DNA of 64,000 nucleotides from Candidatus Planktophila lacus (GCF_002288385.1 NZ_CP016783.1:434001-498000); one strand, 5' to 3'; positions 18,418 through 27,606 are shown, counted from the first letter of the stretch. A program made the numbers and translations. The notes: a model not told the origin generated them from the sequence alone.

Positions 18418-19494
18418 ATGCAATTTCGCGCAGCCGCCTTGGCCTTAGCCCTATGCGCATCCACATTTACCCAACCCGCAAACGCTGGATTAAACGCAGC
18501 AATTGATCTCTCGAATCCCAGAATTGTGCCAATTTATACTTCCAATGTTGATGCAATACCGAACGCAGGGAACCAGGCTTCATATTCTGGATTCCTATAC
18601 TCGTCACGAATCGTTTTCTCCGCAGCGCACTCCGAGTATCAATTTGACTCGCAAGGTAACAAGATCATGTTCGGGGCAAAGTATGCCTTTGTTGGTAAAC
18701 CCAACTCGACGGCTGGTGACTACAACGGAGCGATAAAAGTGGAAAAGAGGTTTATCGCCAAGGGTTATCGATATAACAATGCGGCGGTCGATGACTTTGC
18801 AGTTTATGTTTTGGAGAAAGATTTAATCCCGGCGCCACCTGTGAAACTCTTGACTCCTGAGCTCGAACTTGAAATCCGTGAATCGCGCACGCCAATTAAA
18901 ATGCACGGATACGGAGAGTATAGAGATCGCTGCGATGCCAACGAAAAACTACCGTGTTCTTCTAAGTACCAAAAAACTTTTCAGCCCAGGTCGTTGACTA
19001 CTATTTTGCGAACTCTTCAAGAGGTCGAAGCGATTGTTGGTTATGAGCGCAAACAATTAGAAAACCATCTAATTATGAATAATGGGAAGGCAGGATTCGG
19101 TTGCGGTGGCGATTCAGGAGGCTCCATCACGTCAACTTACAAAAATGAGTTTATTTACATGGCTACAACTCCAAATGGTATGAACGGTTATTCCTGCGGT
19201 GCATCTGGAGATTACGACGGCAAAGGTGGAATCAACTACGCATCTCCTGTTTACAAGCACCTCGATATAGTGAGGGAAGCTGAAGCCTACGTTGCTGCAG
19301 CGCTGGCGCAAGAAGCGATAGAGAAAGCAAAAGCAGCACCTTCGCCATCAGCATCTCCAACACCGGTAGCAAAACCAATCGCGGCGCCTAAGAAATCAAC
19401 AATTACCTGCGTTAAGGGCGCTACCGGAAAGAATGTAACTGGAGTAAATCCAAAGTGTCCGAAGGGCTACAAGAAAGTCATTATCCGCCCATAA
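18418..19494 (+). CDS. Secreted trypsin-like (S1) serine protease with Cys/Lys-rich tail
   Basis: A 358-aa exported protease. A signal peptide ends near ANAG (residue 24). The catalytic triad is visible: His71 in FSAAHS, Asp in DDFAVYVL and Ser in GCGGDSGGS. Extra cysteines (DRCDAN..PCSS, GFGCGG, YSCGA) fit an extracellular fold. A Ser/Pro linker leads to the tail TITCVKGATGKNVTGVNPKC, then PKGYKK, as in two other proteins here. The tail is extended by VIIRP. A frame-shifted second copy of its end follows the stop codon. Confidence 0.85.
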   Translation: MQFRAAALALALCASTFTQPANAGLNAAIDLSNPRIVPIYTSNVDAIPNAGNQASYSGFLYSSRIVFSAAHSEYQFDSQGNKIMFGAKYAFVGKPNSTAGDYNGAIKVEKRFIAKGYRYNNAAVDDFAVYVLEKDLIPAPPVKLLTPELELEIRESRTPIKMHGYGEYRDRCDANEKLPCSSKYQKTFQPRSLTTILRTLQEVEAIVGYERKQLENHLIMNNGKAGFGCGGDSGGSITSTYKNEFIYMATTPNGMNGYSCGASGDYDGKGGINYASPVYKHLDIVREAEAYVAAALAQEAIEKAKAAPSPSASPTPVAKPIAAPKKSTITCVKGATGKNVTGVNPKCPKGYKKVIIRP

Positions 19495-19537
19495 AGTAAT
19501 GGGCCCAACTGGCTATAAGAAGAAGTAGAGTCCACAC

Positions 19538-20026
19538 ATGACAATCTCACTTCAGCGCGCACTCGAACATATGGCTTGGGCCAACCAAGAGATCTACAAG
19601 TTAATTGCCGAGCTACCCGATGAAGCACTCGATGCCTATGCCACAGACCCAGAATTTCCAGTCCGCGAAATCCTGCGCCACATCGCATCTTCATCCGGCG
19701 GTTACGCATCGCGCCTTGAAGGCAAAGAGGCCGAAGTTCTAGAGCAGCCAAAGAACATGTCCGAACTACGCGAGATCGCAAAAGTATTAGCCACCAACGA
19801 TGCCCGCTTATTGAAACTCGTTGATCTTGAAGATCAATCAATTGAAGTTATCCGCGATGGCCAAACATTCCACTGGATGCGCTCGACAATCATCACGCAA
19901 GCGGTACATCACTCAATCGAACACCGCGCGCACGCAGTTTCTGCACTCGAAGCCCGCGGCTACAAAAAGGTAGACCTAGATGACTTCGATGTCTGGGGCT
20001 ACGAACTCAGCCTGAGAATCGATTGA
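19538..20026 (+). CDS. DinB-like four-helix protein
   Basis: A 162-aa soluble protein of the DinB/DUF664-type superfamily. The start HMAWANQEIYKLI and the metal-site histidines HIASSSGGYAS and HHSIEHRAHAVSALEARGYK follow that family's pattern. Members are metal-binding bundles, some of them thiol-dependent transferases. The exact activity is unknown. The gene stands alone, 43 bases after the S1 protease gene. Confidence 0.8.
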   Translation: MTISLQRALEHMAWANQEIYKLIAELPDEALDAYATDPEFPVREILRHIASSSGGYASRLEGKEAEVLEQPKNMSELREIAKVLATNDARLLKLVDLEDQSIEVIRDGQTFHWMRSTIITQAVHHSIEHRAHAVSALEARGYKKVDLDDFDVWGYELSLRID

Positions 20027-20064
20027 GAAGCCTGTTTTAACGAGAATATTCAAGGCTCGGTTGG

Positions 20065-20070
20065 TACCGT
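20065..20070 (+). promoter_or_regulatory. -10 box TACCGT, leaderless start
   Basis: TACCGT ends seven bases before the ATG at 20078. No Shine-Dalgarno is present. Confidence 0.45.
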
Positions 20071-20077
20071 TTACTTC

Positions 20078-20452
20078 ATGTTCGCCTTCAAATCGCTAGC
20101 GGCCAAGTACAGCGGGGCAATGGCGCTATTTCTGGTGATCTTTTCCGCCGGGTTTGTTGTCGTGCATGCATGTCACTCAGAGCAGGCGACTCATGCCAGC
20201 GCAGCCGGTCATCATCAAGTTCTCGAACAATCCGGCGGCAATGTAATTGGCGGTAATTCACTGGTTGCAAATGTTTGCACAGCAGCCTTCTTTTTAGTAC
20301 TTCTAGCAAGCCGCAAATATCTTCTGAAAAAATCTCTGAAGGCTCTTCTGCATTATAAATCTCAAGTTTTTCTCTTGGGTAGCGTGATGCAAAGACCTCC
20401 AAATATTAAATATGCACTATCTCTTCCGCAATTAGGAGTCATTCGAATCTAA
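20078..20452 (+). CDS. Small membrane protein of unknown function
   Basis: A 124-aa protein with two hydrophobic segments (about residues 13-30 and 62-78). Between them is a His-rich extracytoplasmic stretch (HACHSEQATHASAAGHH), which could bind a metal. It lies 50 bases upstream of a DUF305 gene, a family often found in copper loci. A metal-related role is inferred only from this. No family is recognised. Confidence 0.6.
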   Translation: MFAFKSLAAKYSGAMALFLVIFSAGFVVVHACHSEQATHASAAGHHQVLEQSGGNVIGGNSLVANVCTAAFFLVLLASRKYLLKKSLKALLHYKSQVFLLGSVMQRPPNIKYALSLPQLGVIRI

Positions 20453-20502
20453 TCCTCTCTCGCTACTGAATTGAAATGTTCATCGACGAGAAAAGGATTA
20501 AT

Positions 20503-21045
20503 ATGTTTAGAAAACTAATTATTGCAGCGATTGTTGCTATTTCATTCTTTCCCAGCAACCCTGCCACTGCGACCTCGCATGGCAAAACACTTTCAAACTT
20601 AAATAACAACGACATCATGTTCGCTCAAATGATGATTCCGCATCATCAACAAGCGATAGATATGTCCAAATATGCTCAGAAGAATAGTTCCAATAGAGAG
20701 ATAAAGGCGCTGGCGTCGGCTATCTCATCAGCCCAAGGGAGAGAAATTACGCAGATGAAGTATTGGCTGAGCGCCACTAAATCACCGGCGACTATGGGCC
20801 ATCACATGGATATGAACGGCATGATCTCAGATAAGCAGATGAAGGAGTTGAGCGCCCTAAAGGGAGCTAAATTCGATAAAGCATTCTTGAGCGCAATGAT
20901 CGAACATCACCAGGGAGCCCTGGAAATGGTGGAACTTTTAAATTCAACTAAGAACGCAGAAGCGAAAAAATTGGCAAAGGAAATAATCCGAGTGCAAAAA
21001 GCTGAGATTTCTTCGATGAAGAAGCTATTGGCCAAGTCCGCTTAA
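20503..21045 (+). CDS. DUF305 secreted protein
   Basis: A 180-aa exported helical-bundle protein. After a signal peptide (MFRKLIIAAIVAISFFPSNPATA) come the two family repeats: MMIPHHQQAIDMSKYA and SAMIEHHQGALEMVELL, each with a His-His pair. Met and His residues between them (MGHHMDMNGM) suggest a soft metal such as copper. The ATG at 20503 is chosen because AAAGGA stands just before it; an ATG at 20476 would add nine residues before the signal. Confidence 0.85.
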   Translation: MFRKLIIAAIVAISFFPSNPATATSHGKTLSNLNNNDIMFAQMMIPHHQQAIDMSKYAQKNSSNREIKALASAISSAQGREITQMKYWLSATKSPATMGHHMDMNGMISDKQMKELSALKGAKFDKAFLSAMIEHHQGALEMVELLNSTKNAEAKKLAKEIIRVQKAEISSMKKLLAKSA

Positions 21046-21057
21046 GGCGATTTCCCC

Positions 21058-22059
21058 ATGATGCGCATAATTCTCGTCTTTGCCTTATTTCTAACTTCTC
21101 TCATCACTTCACCTTCTGCGGTAGCGGCGCCATCGGTTGCTTCTGCCCAGCGCGATGTGAACCGACTTAGGACACTGGCTGCTGAAAAATTTGAAGCAGC
21201 CAATGAGGCAAATATTAGAATTAAGCAGCTTGAGAAAGAGAACTCTGCGCTGGTTGCCAAGGAGGCAGTTCTCAAGGAGAAGTTAAACGCCTCGAGTGAA
21301 ATTCTTGCACGAATTGCAATTGCAAATTTTCAAGGCCATGGCTTTGGTAAAACTGTTGATTTGATGTTTTCAGCAGATCCAACTCAGTATCTGTCAGATG
21401 CCTCTGTTTTGGAGATCATCACTCGTGGTTATTCCCAAGAGTTACAAGAATTCACTCGGAATAAACAGAAGGTAGAAGCATCGCGATATGTAGTCTCAGA
21501 TAAAACGGAACTCTTGAAGAGAGAAAAGTTGCGTTTAAATAAAGAGGTTGCATCCGCAAAGACTGCATTAGCAAAAGCAGAGAAAATCTTAAAGTCGTTA
21601 AAGAAAGAAGATAGAGAACGCCTGGCACGCGAAGAGGCCGAACGCGAAGATAAAATCCTCAACGACTCCAAGAAATACGCAGCCAGTTACGCTGGTGACA
21701 ATTCGCGCGGCTCAATCGCCCTTAAGTATGCGCTAAAACAAATTGGCGATATCTATGTCTGGGCCGCGGCAGGTCCAACCCGTTGGGATTGCAGTGGTTT
21801 AACGATGCGGGCATATCAAACAGCGGGAGTTTCGCTGCCTCATTCATCGCGCATTCAAGTCAAATATGGAAAACCAATTTCATATAACGCTCTCAAACCA
21901 GGTGATTTGCTCTTCTTTGGTAAGCCAATCAGCCATGTTTCGCTCTATATGGGCGGCGGAAAGATGGTCCAGGCACCACGTCCCGGAAAGCGCGTTGAAG
22001 TTGTGAAGTTAACTAAACGCTTTGGATCAAAGCCATTTGTTGGAGCAAGGCGGCTATGA
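21058..22059 (+). CDS. NlpC/P60 peptidoglycan endopeptidase with coiled coil (RipA-like)
   Basis: A 333-aa exported cell-wall hydrolase. A signal peptide (MMRIILVFALFLTSL..AVAA) is followed by a long coiled coil (about residues 27-205) and a C-terminal NlpC/P60 domain. The catalytic cysteine is in WDCSGLTMRAY and the histidine in ISHVSLYMGGG. Such enzymes cut peptide stems during division, with the coiled coil holding them inactive. The stop overlaps the start of a second, related gene (ATGA), so the pair forms one operon. Confidence 0.88.
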   Translation: MMRIILVFALFLTSLITSPSAVAAPSVASAQRDVNRLRTLAAEKFEAANEANIRIKQLEKENSALVAKEAVLKEKLNASSEILARIAIANFQGHGFGKTVDLMFSADPTQYLSDASVLEIITRGYSQELQEFTRNKQKVEASRYVVSDKTELLKREKLRLNKEVASAKTALAKAEKILKSLKKEDRERLAREEAEREDKILNDSKKYAASYAGDNSRGSIALKYALKQIGDIYVWAAAGPTRWDCSGLTMRAYQTAGVSLPHSSRIQVKYGKPISYNALKPGDLLFFGKPISHVSLYMGGGKMVQAPRPGKRVEVVKLTKRFGSKPFVGARRL

Positions 22060-22293
22060 AGTTATCCAAACGGTTTGCACTCCTTACCTTAATTGCGGCA
22101 TTCACATTCTCAAGCACTGTCACCGCTCCAATTTCGGCAACTAACCATAAGCCAACCTTGGCACAGATTGAAGCTGCTAAGAAAGCAGAACTTGCCAAGA
22201 AGAAGATCGCAGATGAAGCATTTAAAAAGTTGGCGAAGGCACGTGGAAATTTAAAGGCGCTCGTTCAATTAGCTAACGCCGCCGATGCAAAAT

Positions 22294-23185
22294 ATAAGCG
22301 CGCTAGGGCCGATCTCGCTGTCGCCGTAAATCAATCACAGCAGGCACAGGCATCATATGAAGTAGCAGTAGCCGCCGTTGCCGGTACGCATCGCGAGATC
22401 GGTAAGTTGGCGATGAATGCATATATTTCAGGCGGTGGCTTAACAGATCTCGAATCAATTCTGAGTTCTAACGGACCACAGGATGTAATAGATCGATTAT
22501 CAACTTTAGATAATTTAGGTGAGGGAAATAAAACTGCGCTAAGACGATTTAAAGTCGCTGAAGATATAGCAGAGGCGGCGAAGATTAAGGCAGAAGTTGC
22601 CAAAGCAAATCAAGCTGCAGTGACCGTCCGTGTTGCCGCGGCAAAGAAAGAGGCAGATGATGCCCGTAGCGAGCAGCAGAAAGAAGTTGATAAATTACAG
22701 GCTGTTCAAGATAAGTTGCAGCGAGATTTAGCATCAGCGAAGAAAGTTCGCATTACCTTGGAACAGAAGCGACAGTTGGCGATCTTGGAAGAAACGCGCG
22801 CTAACGAAGCTAGCAAAACCAAGACGCAGTCAAAAATTTGGAAAGGCGGAGGACCAACTGGCGTCTCCCGGATCAGGACCACGGAAGAACAACGTTTAAA
22901 GGTAGTTGAATTTGCTAAGAAACAAGTCTTAGCCGGCAAGCCATATATCTGGGGTAGTGAAGGACCAAATGCCTTTGACTGTTCTGGTCTTGTTTATGCC
23001 GCCTTTAAATCGGTTGGACTAGGTTGGCCGATTTGGGATCGCTTAAACTCAAGCCTTTATTACACCTACACAAAACAGATCCCAATTGCAGAGATGCAAC
23101 CCGGTGATCTAATTTTCTACTCATATAAGGGAACCCAAAGCACCATTCACCATATAAGTATTTACGCTGGAAATGGCATGATGTG
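22294..23185 (+). repeat. 892-bp direct tandem repeat, copy 1
   Basis: Begins ATAAGCGCGCTAGGG inside the NlpC/P60 gene and ends GGCATGATGTG. It appears identical to the following copy over its whole length. Confidence 0.95.
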
Positions 23186-24077
23186 ATAAGCGCGCTAGGG
23201 CCGATCTCGCTGTCGCCGTAAATCAATCACAGCAGGCACAGGCATCATATGAAGTAGCAGTAGCCGCCGTTGCCGGTACGCATCGCGAGATCGGTAAGTT
23301 GGCGATGAATGCATATATTTCAGGCGGTGGCTTAACAGATCTCGAATCAATTCTGAGTTCTAACGGACCACAGGATGTAATAGATCGATTATCAACTTTA
23401 GATAATTTAGGTGAGGGAAATAAAACTGCGCTAAGACGATTTAAAGTCGCTGAAGATATAGCAGAGGCGGCGAAGATTAAGGCAGAAGTTGCCAAAGCAA
23501 ATCAAGCTGCAGTGACCGTCCGTGTTGCCGCGGCAAAGAAAGAGGCAGATGATGCCCGTAGCGAGCAGCAGAAAGAAGTTGATAAATTACAGGCTGTTCA
23601 AGATAAGTTGCAGCGAGATTTAGCATCAGCGAAGAAAGTTCGCATTACCTTGGAACAGAAGCGACAGTTGGCGATCTTGGAAGAAACGCGCGCTAACGAA
23701 GCTAGCAAAACCAAGACGCAGTCAAAAATTTGGAAAGGCGGAGGACCAACTGGCGTCTCCCGGATCAGGACCACGGAAGAACAACGTTTAAAGGTAGTTG
23801 AATTTGCTAAGAAACAAGTCTTAGCCGGCAAGCCATATATCTGGGGTAGTGAAGGACCAAATGCCTTTGACTGTTCTGGTCTTGTTTATGCCGCCTTTAA
23901 ATCGGTTGGACTAGGTTGGCCGATTTGGGATCGCTTAAACTCAAGCCTTTATTACACCTACACAAAACAGATCCCAATTGCAGAGATGCAACCCGGTGAT
24001 CTAATTTTCTACTCATATAAGGGAACCCAAAGCACCATTCACCATATAAGTATTTACGCTGGAAATGGCATGATGTG
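23186..24077 (+). repeat. 892-bp direct tandem repeat, copy 2
   Basis: The second copy follows with no spacer. It is then followed by GGAAGCGCG, which shares AAGCGCG with the head of the unit, a short homology near the exchange point. Confidence 0.95.
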
Positions 24078-24162
24078 GGAAGCGCGTTCTACCAAAACTG
24101 GCCTTCGTTATTCAAATATCTATAGCGTCGAAGGCATGATGCCATATGCAGGAAGAGTTTAA

Positions 24163-24942
24163 ATGCGACCAGTAAAAATTATGGCAACGGTATTTGCGCT
24201 AGCGCTTACACAAATCTCACCGTTAAGTGCCGCCACCTTTGATTCGGTCTCACATATTCACGGGATCAAAGCATTTAATAACACAATCTTGATGGGCACT
24301 CACGAAGGCTTATTTGAGTTTGTCGCTCAAAACAGTATGAAACCAATCGGTAAAGATCGCTTTGACATCATGGGTTTGGACAGCAACGGCGCAACTCTCT
24401 TTGCCAGCGGACACCCAAGTGCAAATTCAAAGCTACCCAACCCAGTCGGCCTCCTGCGCTCAGTTGATGGCGGCAAAACTTGGAAGTCATTATCGCTCCT
24501 TGGCGAAGTAGATTTTCACTTTCTAGAAGTATCTGGTTCTCAAATTTATGGTGGTAATGCGACAGATGGTTCGCTGATGTATTCCAAGAATCTAGGTAAA
24601 AGTTGGAAGCGAATCGGTGAAATGAAATATACAGATATCGCAATTTTACCTGGCACACAGGGTGGCGCCTTAGCAATTGAAAAGGGAAAGCTATTTAAAA
24701 CCAGTAACTCATTTGCGAATTCCACTGCGGTATCTTTCAAATCTGAAATAGCGGCTGTGGAGAGCGTTGGCAAAGATCTTTACATTGCTTCAAAGAATCA
24801 GATCTTCCGCTCAACGGATCAGGCCAAAAGTTGGGAAATCTTTAAAAGCTACAAAGCTGATATTTCAGATTTCTCAGTCTCATCAAAGATATTGGCAGCC
24901 ATTGTCGCCGGAGAGGTATTAACCATTAAAGTAGGCGCATGA
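24163..24942 (+). CDS. Secreted Asp-box (sialidase/sortilin-like repeat) protein, F510_1955-like
   Basis: A 259-aa exported protein. A signal peptide (MRPVKIMATVFALALTQISPLSAA) leads to a beta-propeller marked by Asp-box repeats: SVDGGKTWKSL, SKNLGKSWKRI and STDQAKSWEIF. The opening SHIHGIKAF with GTHEGLFEF matches the F510_1955 group. No sialidase catalytic residues are evident, so it is probably a binding or sensing propeller. The ATG directly follows the stop of the NlpC/P60 gene. The stop overlaps the next start. Confidence 0.75.
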   Translation: MRPVKIMATVFALALTQISPLSAATFDSVSHIHGIKAFNNTILMGTHEGLFEFVAQNSMKPIGKDRFDIMGLDSNGATLFASGHPSANSKLPNPVGLLRSVDGGKTWKSLSLLGEVDFHFLEVSGSQIYGGNATDGSLMYSKNLGKSWKRIGEMKYTDIAILPGTQGGALAIEKGKLFKTSNSFANSTAVSFKSEIAAVESVGKDLYIASKNQIFRSTDQAKSWEIFKSYKADISDFSVSSKILAAIVAGEVLTIKVGA

Positions 24943-25970
24943 ACGCTATCTACTTCACGCAATTCAAGGGACCACTTGAAATCAAAGATATCCCGGTCCC
25001 AACTGCAACAAACGATGGCGTCGTAATCAAAGTAGAAGCAACGGGTTTATGTCGCAGCGATTGGCACGCTTGGATGGGCCACGACTCTGACATCGTCTTG
25101 CCACATGTTCCAGGCCACGAACTTGCAGGTGTTATCTCCGAAATCGGCAGCGCAGTTACCAAATTTAAAGTTGGCGATCGCGTAACCGTTCCCTTTGTCT
25201 GCGGCTGCGGAAAATGCCAATACTGCACACGCGGTGATGCTCAAGTCTGCCCAACCCAAACTCAACCTGGCTTTACCGGCTTCGGCTCATTCGCTGAATA
25301 CGTCGCGATCAATAACGCCGACTTCAACTTAGTAACAATTCCCGAAAACGTTTCCTTTGCAACCGCCGCAGCTCTTGGTTGTCGCTTTGCAACTTCCTAT
25401 CGCGGCCTCATTAAACGTGCACACGTTAAAGCAGATGAGAAAGTTATTATCTACGGATGCGGCGGCGTTGGCCTAAGCGCAATCATGATCGCCAAAGCCC
25501 AAGGCGCACACGTTTACGCCGTCGACATCAACGATGCCGCACTTGAAATCGCACAATCACTTGGCGCCGAAACAATTAACTCCAGCAAAGTCGATCCCGT
25601 TGCCTTCATGCAAAACCTCGGGGGAGCAGATGTCGCAGTCGATGCACTAGGCAGCCAACAAACCGCCAGCGCATCCGTACTTTCACTTGCTCGTCGTGGT
25701 CGCCACTTACAACTCGGACTCTTACTCACAGCAAACGGTTTAACTGATATCCCAATGGCCCGCGTTATCGCTTGGGAGTTAGATCTTCTTGGTTCACACG
25801 GAATGGCCGCAAAGGATTACCCAGAAATGTTGGCGCTCGTTGCCAGCGGCAAGTTAAACCCGGCATCACTAATTACACGTGAAGTTGGCTTAGTTGAAGG
25901 CGCCAAAGCACTCGCTGAATTAGATTCCCAACCTTTCGGTGGCATCACAGTCATTACACCTGAGCTTTAG
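24939..25970 (+). CDS. Zinc-dependent alcohol dehydrogenase
   Basis: A 343-aa medium-chain dehydrogenase. Seen: catalytic-zinc residues in GLCRSDWHAW and PGHELAG, four structural-zinc cysteines in CGCGKCQYCTRGDAQVC, and the Rossmann motif GCGGVGLSA. It oxidises an alcohol or reduces an aldehyde with NAD(P); the substrate is unknown. It overlaps the Asp-box gene by 4 bases (ATGA) and is followed by a terminator. Confidence 0.9.
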   Translation: MNAIYFTQFKGPLEIKDIPVPTATNDGVVIKVEATGLCRSDWHAWMGHDSDIVLPHVPGHELAGVISEIGSAVTKFKVGDRVTVPFVCGCGKCQYCTRGDAQVCPTQTQPGFTGFGSFAEYVAINNADFNLVTIPENVSFATAAALGCRFATSYRGLIKRAHVKADEKVIIYGCGGVGLSAIMIAKAQGAHVYAVDINDAALEIAQSLGAETINSSKVDPVAFMQNLGGADVAVDALGSQQTASASVLSLARRGRHLQLGLLLTANGLTDIPMARVIAWELDLLGSHGMAAKDYPEMLALVASGKLNPASLITREVGLVEGAKALAELDSQPFGGITVITPEL

Positions 25971-25998
25971 CAACTAATTCACTAAAGCTTTGCAAAGT

Positions 25999-26028
25999 AA
26001 AAGCCCGCGGATTTCTCCACGGGCTTTT
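25999..26028 (+). terminator. Rho-independent terminator
   Basis: AAAAGCCCG pairs with CGGGCTTTT, with two further GG/CC pairs beyond one mismatch. It stands 28 bases after the alcohol dehydrogenase stop. Confidence 0.8.
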
Positions 26029-26111
26029 CCTGTAACTCACACTCCTGCGACGTGGTTAAAAGATACAGCCGATTTCTCCACGAAGTTCTCTTAATTACTC
26101 TGCGTAACAAC

Positions 26112-26117
26112 TATTCT
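26112..26117 (+). promoter_or_regulatory. -10 box TATTCT, leaderless start
   Basis: TATTCT ends six bases before the GTG at 26124 and helps to place the start of the DUF2256 gene. Confidence 0.5.
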
Positions 26118-26123
26118 TCTAAT

Positions 26124-26261
26124 GTGATCGCAAAGACCAAGAACGGCTTCCCGCCAAAGATCTGCGCAACCTGCGGTCTGCCCTTTGAATGGCGCAAGAA
26201 ATGGGCGCGCGATTGGGAGAACGTTAAATACTGTTCAGAGAAATGTAAGAACGGAAAGTAA
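26124..26261 (+). CDS. DUF2256 zinc-ribbon protein
   Basis: A 45-aa protein with the full family signature: [18 protein letters not shown], then YCSEKCKNG. The CxxC and CxxxC pairs suggest one bound zinc. DUF2256 proteins often sit beside photolyase/cryptochrome genes; here a photolyase is encoded about 11 kb away. The frame is open from 26052, but GTG 26124 gives the normal family length and has a -10 box at the leaderless distance. The stop directly abuts the convergent oxidoreductase stop. Confidence 0.8.
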   Translation: MIAKTKNGFPPKICATCGLPFEWRKKWARDWENVKYCSEKCKNGK

Positions 26262-27326
26262 TTAAATAGTTCGGCCGCGATCAAGCGGCAACGACCAGTC
26301 AATCTTCACACCCAACGCCTCTGCCGCGTTCATCGCCCAACGTGGATTGCGCAACATCGCACGCGCCAAGAAAACCGCATCTGCTTCTTCAGTCTCAATA
26401 ATGTATTGCGCTTGCTCTGGCTCGGTAATCAATCCAACTGCCGCAGTTGGAATTCCCGCCTCTTTACGGATCGCAGCCGCAAAGGGAACTTGAAAACCTG
26501 GCGTTGCCTTAATCGGTGCGTTATGAACGGCGCCCCCTGATGAAACATCAATCAGATCAACGCCCGCAGCCTTTAACTTCGCCGCCAATTCAATCGAATC
26601 AATTAAGTTCCAACCTTCATCAACCCAATCAGTTGCCGAGATACGAACAAAGAGCGCCACTTGATCACCAATCGCAGCGCGCACCGCAGTGGTTACCTCC
26701 ATCAAGAAACGGATCCGATTCTCAAAGCTGCCACCGTATTCATCGGTGCGATCATTAGAAACCGGTGAATAGAACTGGTGCAACAAATAACCATGCGCTG
26801 CATGTATTTCAATTACATCAAAGCCAACTGCCACAGCACGTCGAGCCGCATCAGCAAACTCACTTACCAACTGCGCAATCTCAGCAACCGTTAAAGCACG
26901 TGGCGCCGGATATCCCTCAAAGGCTTTATCCGTTGATGAAACCGCTTGCCATCCGCCTTCACCAATTTCAGCCATTCGCGTTGTATCCCACGGACGCATC
27001 GTCGATGCCTTGCGTCCAGCATGTGCCAACTGAATTCCCATCTTCACGCCCTGCGAATGCGCAAAATCAACCATCGGTGCAAATGCCTGGGCATGCGCGT
27101 CATCTTCAATCGTTGGACAACCAATTGAGATTCGCCCCTCTGGAACAACACCAGTTGCCTCAACCATGATCAACCCCGGCGCACCCGTTGCAAACGCTCC
27201 CAAGTGCGCGCTATGCCACGCACCCACAAAACCATCCGTTGCGCTGTATTGGCACATAGGAGAGACCCAAACGCGATTCTGAAATGTAACTCCGCGCAGA
27301 GTAAATGGATCAAAGAGTGTGTTCAT
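26262..27326 (-). CDS. NADH:flavin oxidoreductase, old yellow enzyme (YqjM-like)
   Basis: A 354-aa TIM-barrel FMN enzyme. Seen: VSPMCQYSA (the YqjM-type Cys near FMN), IQLAHAGRKAS, EIHAAHGYLLHQFYSP and TDEYGGSFENR. It reduces activated C=C bonds (enones, maleimides, nitro compounds) with NAD(P)H. It is single and probably leaderless: TAAGAT lies six bases before its ATG. Confidence 0.92.
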   Translation of the reverse strand: MNTLFDPFTLRGVTFQNRVWVSPMCQYSATDGFVGAWHSAHLGAFATGAPGLIMVEATGVVPEGRISIGCPTIEDDAHAQAFAPMVDFAHSQGVKMGIQLAHAGRKASTMRPWDTTRMAEIGEGGWQAVSSTDKAFEGYPAPRALTVAEIAQLVSEFADAARRAVAVGFDVIEIHAAHGYLLHQFYSPVSNDRTDEYGGSFENRIRFLMEVTTAVRAAIGDQVALFVRISATDWVDEGWNLIDSIELAAKLKAAGVDLIDVSSGGAVHNAPIKATPGFQVPFAAAIRKEAGIPTAAVGLITEPEQAQYIIETEEADAVFLARAMLRNPRWAMNAAEALGVKIDWSLPLDRGRTI

Positions 27327-27332
27327 ATCTCG

Positions 27333-27338
27333 ATCTTA
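27333..27338 (-). promoter_or_regulatory. -10 box TAAGAT, leaderless start
   Basis: On the minus strand TAAGAT ends six bases before the ATG at 27326. Confidence 0.5.
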
Positions 27339-27401
27339 CTCTGAAATAAAATCACTTACCCAGTAAGATTTAAACAAGAGCGATCAAACAAGGAGAATAA
27401 A

Positions 27402-27548
27402 ATGGGCGCTTGCGCTTGCGGATACACAACGGATCCAGAGAAGAACTGCAACGGCACTCACAATGTAGTCAAGGCTGTTAAAGCCGACATCATCGCAAAG
27501 CTCGAAGCCAGCGGCCACACAGATGCCGCGGAGTCGCTAAAAGCTAAG
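27402..27548 (+). CDS. 48-aa Cys/His protein, CDGSH-like
   Basis: ATG follows a strong AAGGAG. The N terminus reads GACACGYTTDPEKNCNGTH, a CxC...C-N-G-T-H arrangement close to the 3Cys-1His site of CDGSH proteins that holds a 2Fe-2S cluster, with Asn for Asp and an altered spacing. The rest (NVVKAVKADIIAKLEASGHT) is one amphipathic helix. Too short for most gene finders. A hairpin ends the transcript 28 bases later. Cluster binding is inferred. Confidence 0.75.
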
Positions 27549-27576
27549 TAATCTCTTTATCTTTAAAGTAAAAAGA

Positions 27577-27604
27577 AAACCCCGCCATCTCTGGCGGGGT
27601 TTTT
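27577..27604 (+). terminator. Hairpin a, AAAACCCCGCCA type
   Basis: A perfect 12-bp stem with loop TCTC and a following T run. It ends the 48-aa gene. It is the first of three similar hairpins, each followed by a tRNA-like half. Confidence 0.9.
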
Positions 27605-27606
27605 CG

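Larger units (their letters stand above)
22056..24162 (+). pseudogene. Second NlpC/P60 endopeptidase gene, disrupted by an 892-bp tandem duplication
   Basis: The gene begins normally (signal peptide MKLSKRFALLTLIAAFTFS, coiled coil, NlpC/P60 core with FDCSGLVYAAF and HHISIYAGNGMM). At 23184-23186 it runs into TGA because bases 22294-23185 are repeated exactly as 23186-24077 and the unit is not a multiple of three. The first open frame (22056-23186, 376 aa) lacks the last 29 residues. The second copy supplies the intact 3' end to 24162, but has no signal peptide; its first in-frame ATG is at 23299. Removing one unit restores a 404-aa protein. A biological duplication and an assembly error look the same here. 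Confidence 0.85.

Noticed and set aside
22331-22603. Minus-strand frames inside the duplicated unit (also at 23223-23495)
   Set aside because: They appear twice only because the DNA is duplicated; they are antisense shadows of the coiled-coil coding sequence.
26765-27169. Plus-strand frame opposite the flavin oxidoreductase
   Set aside because: His/Gln/Pro-rich composition is that of an antisense shadow of a conserved enzyme; no start signals.
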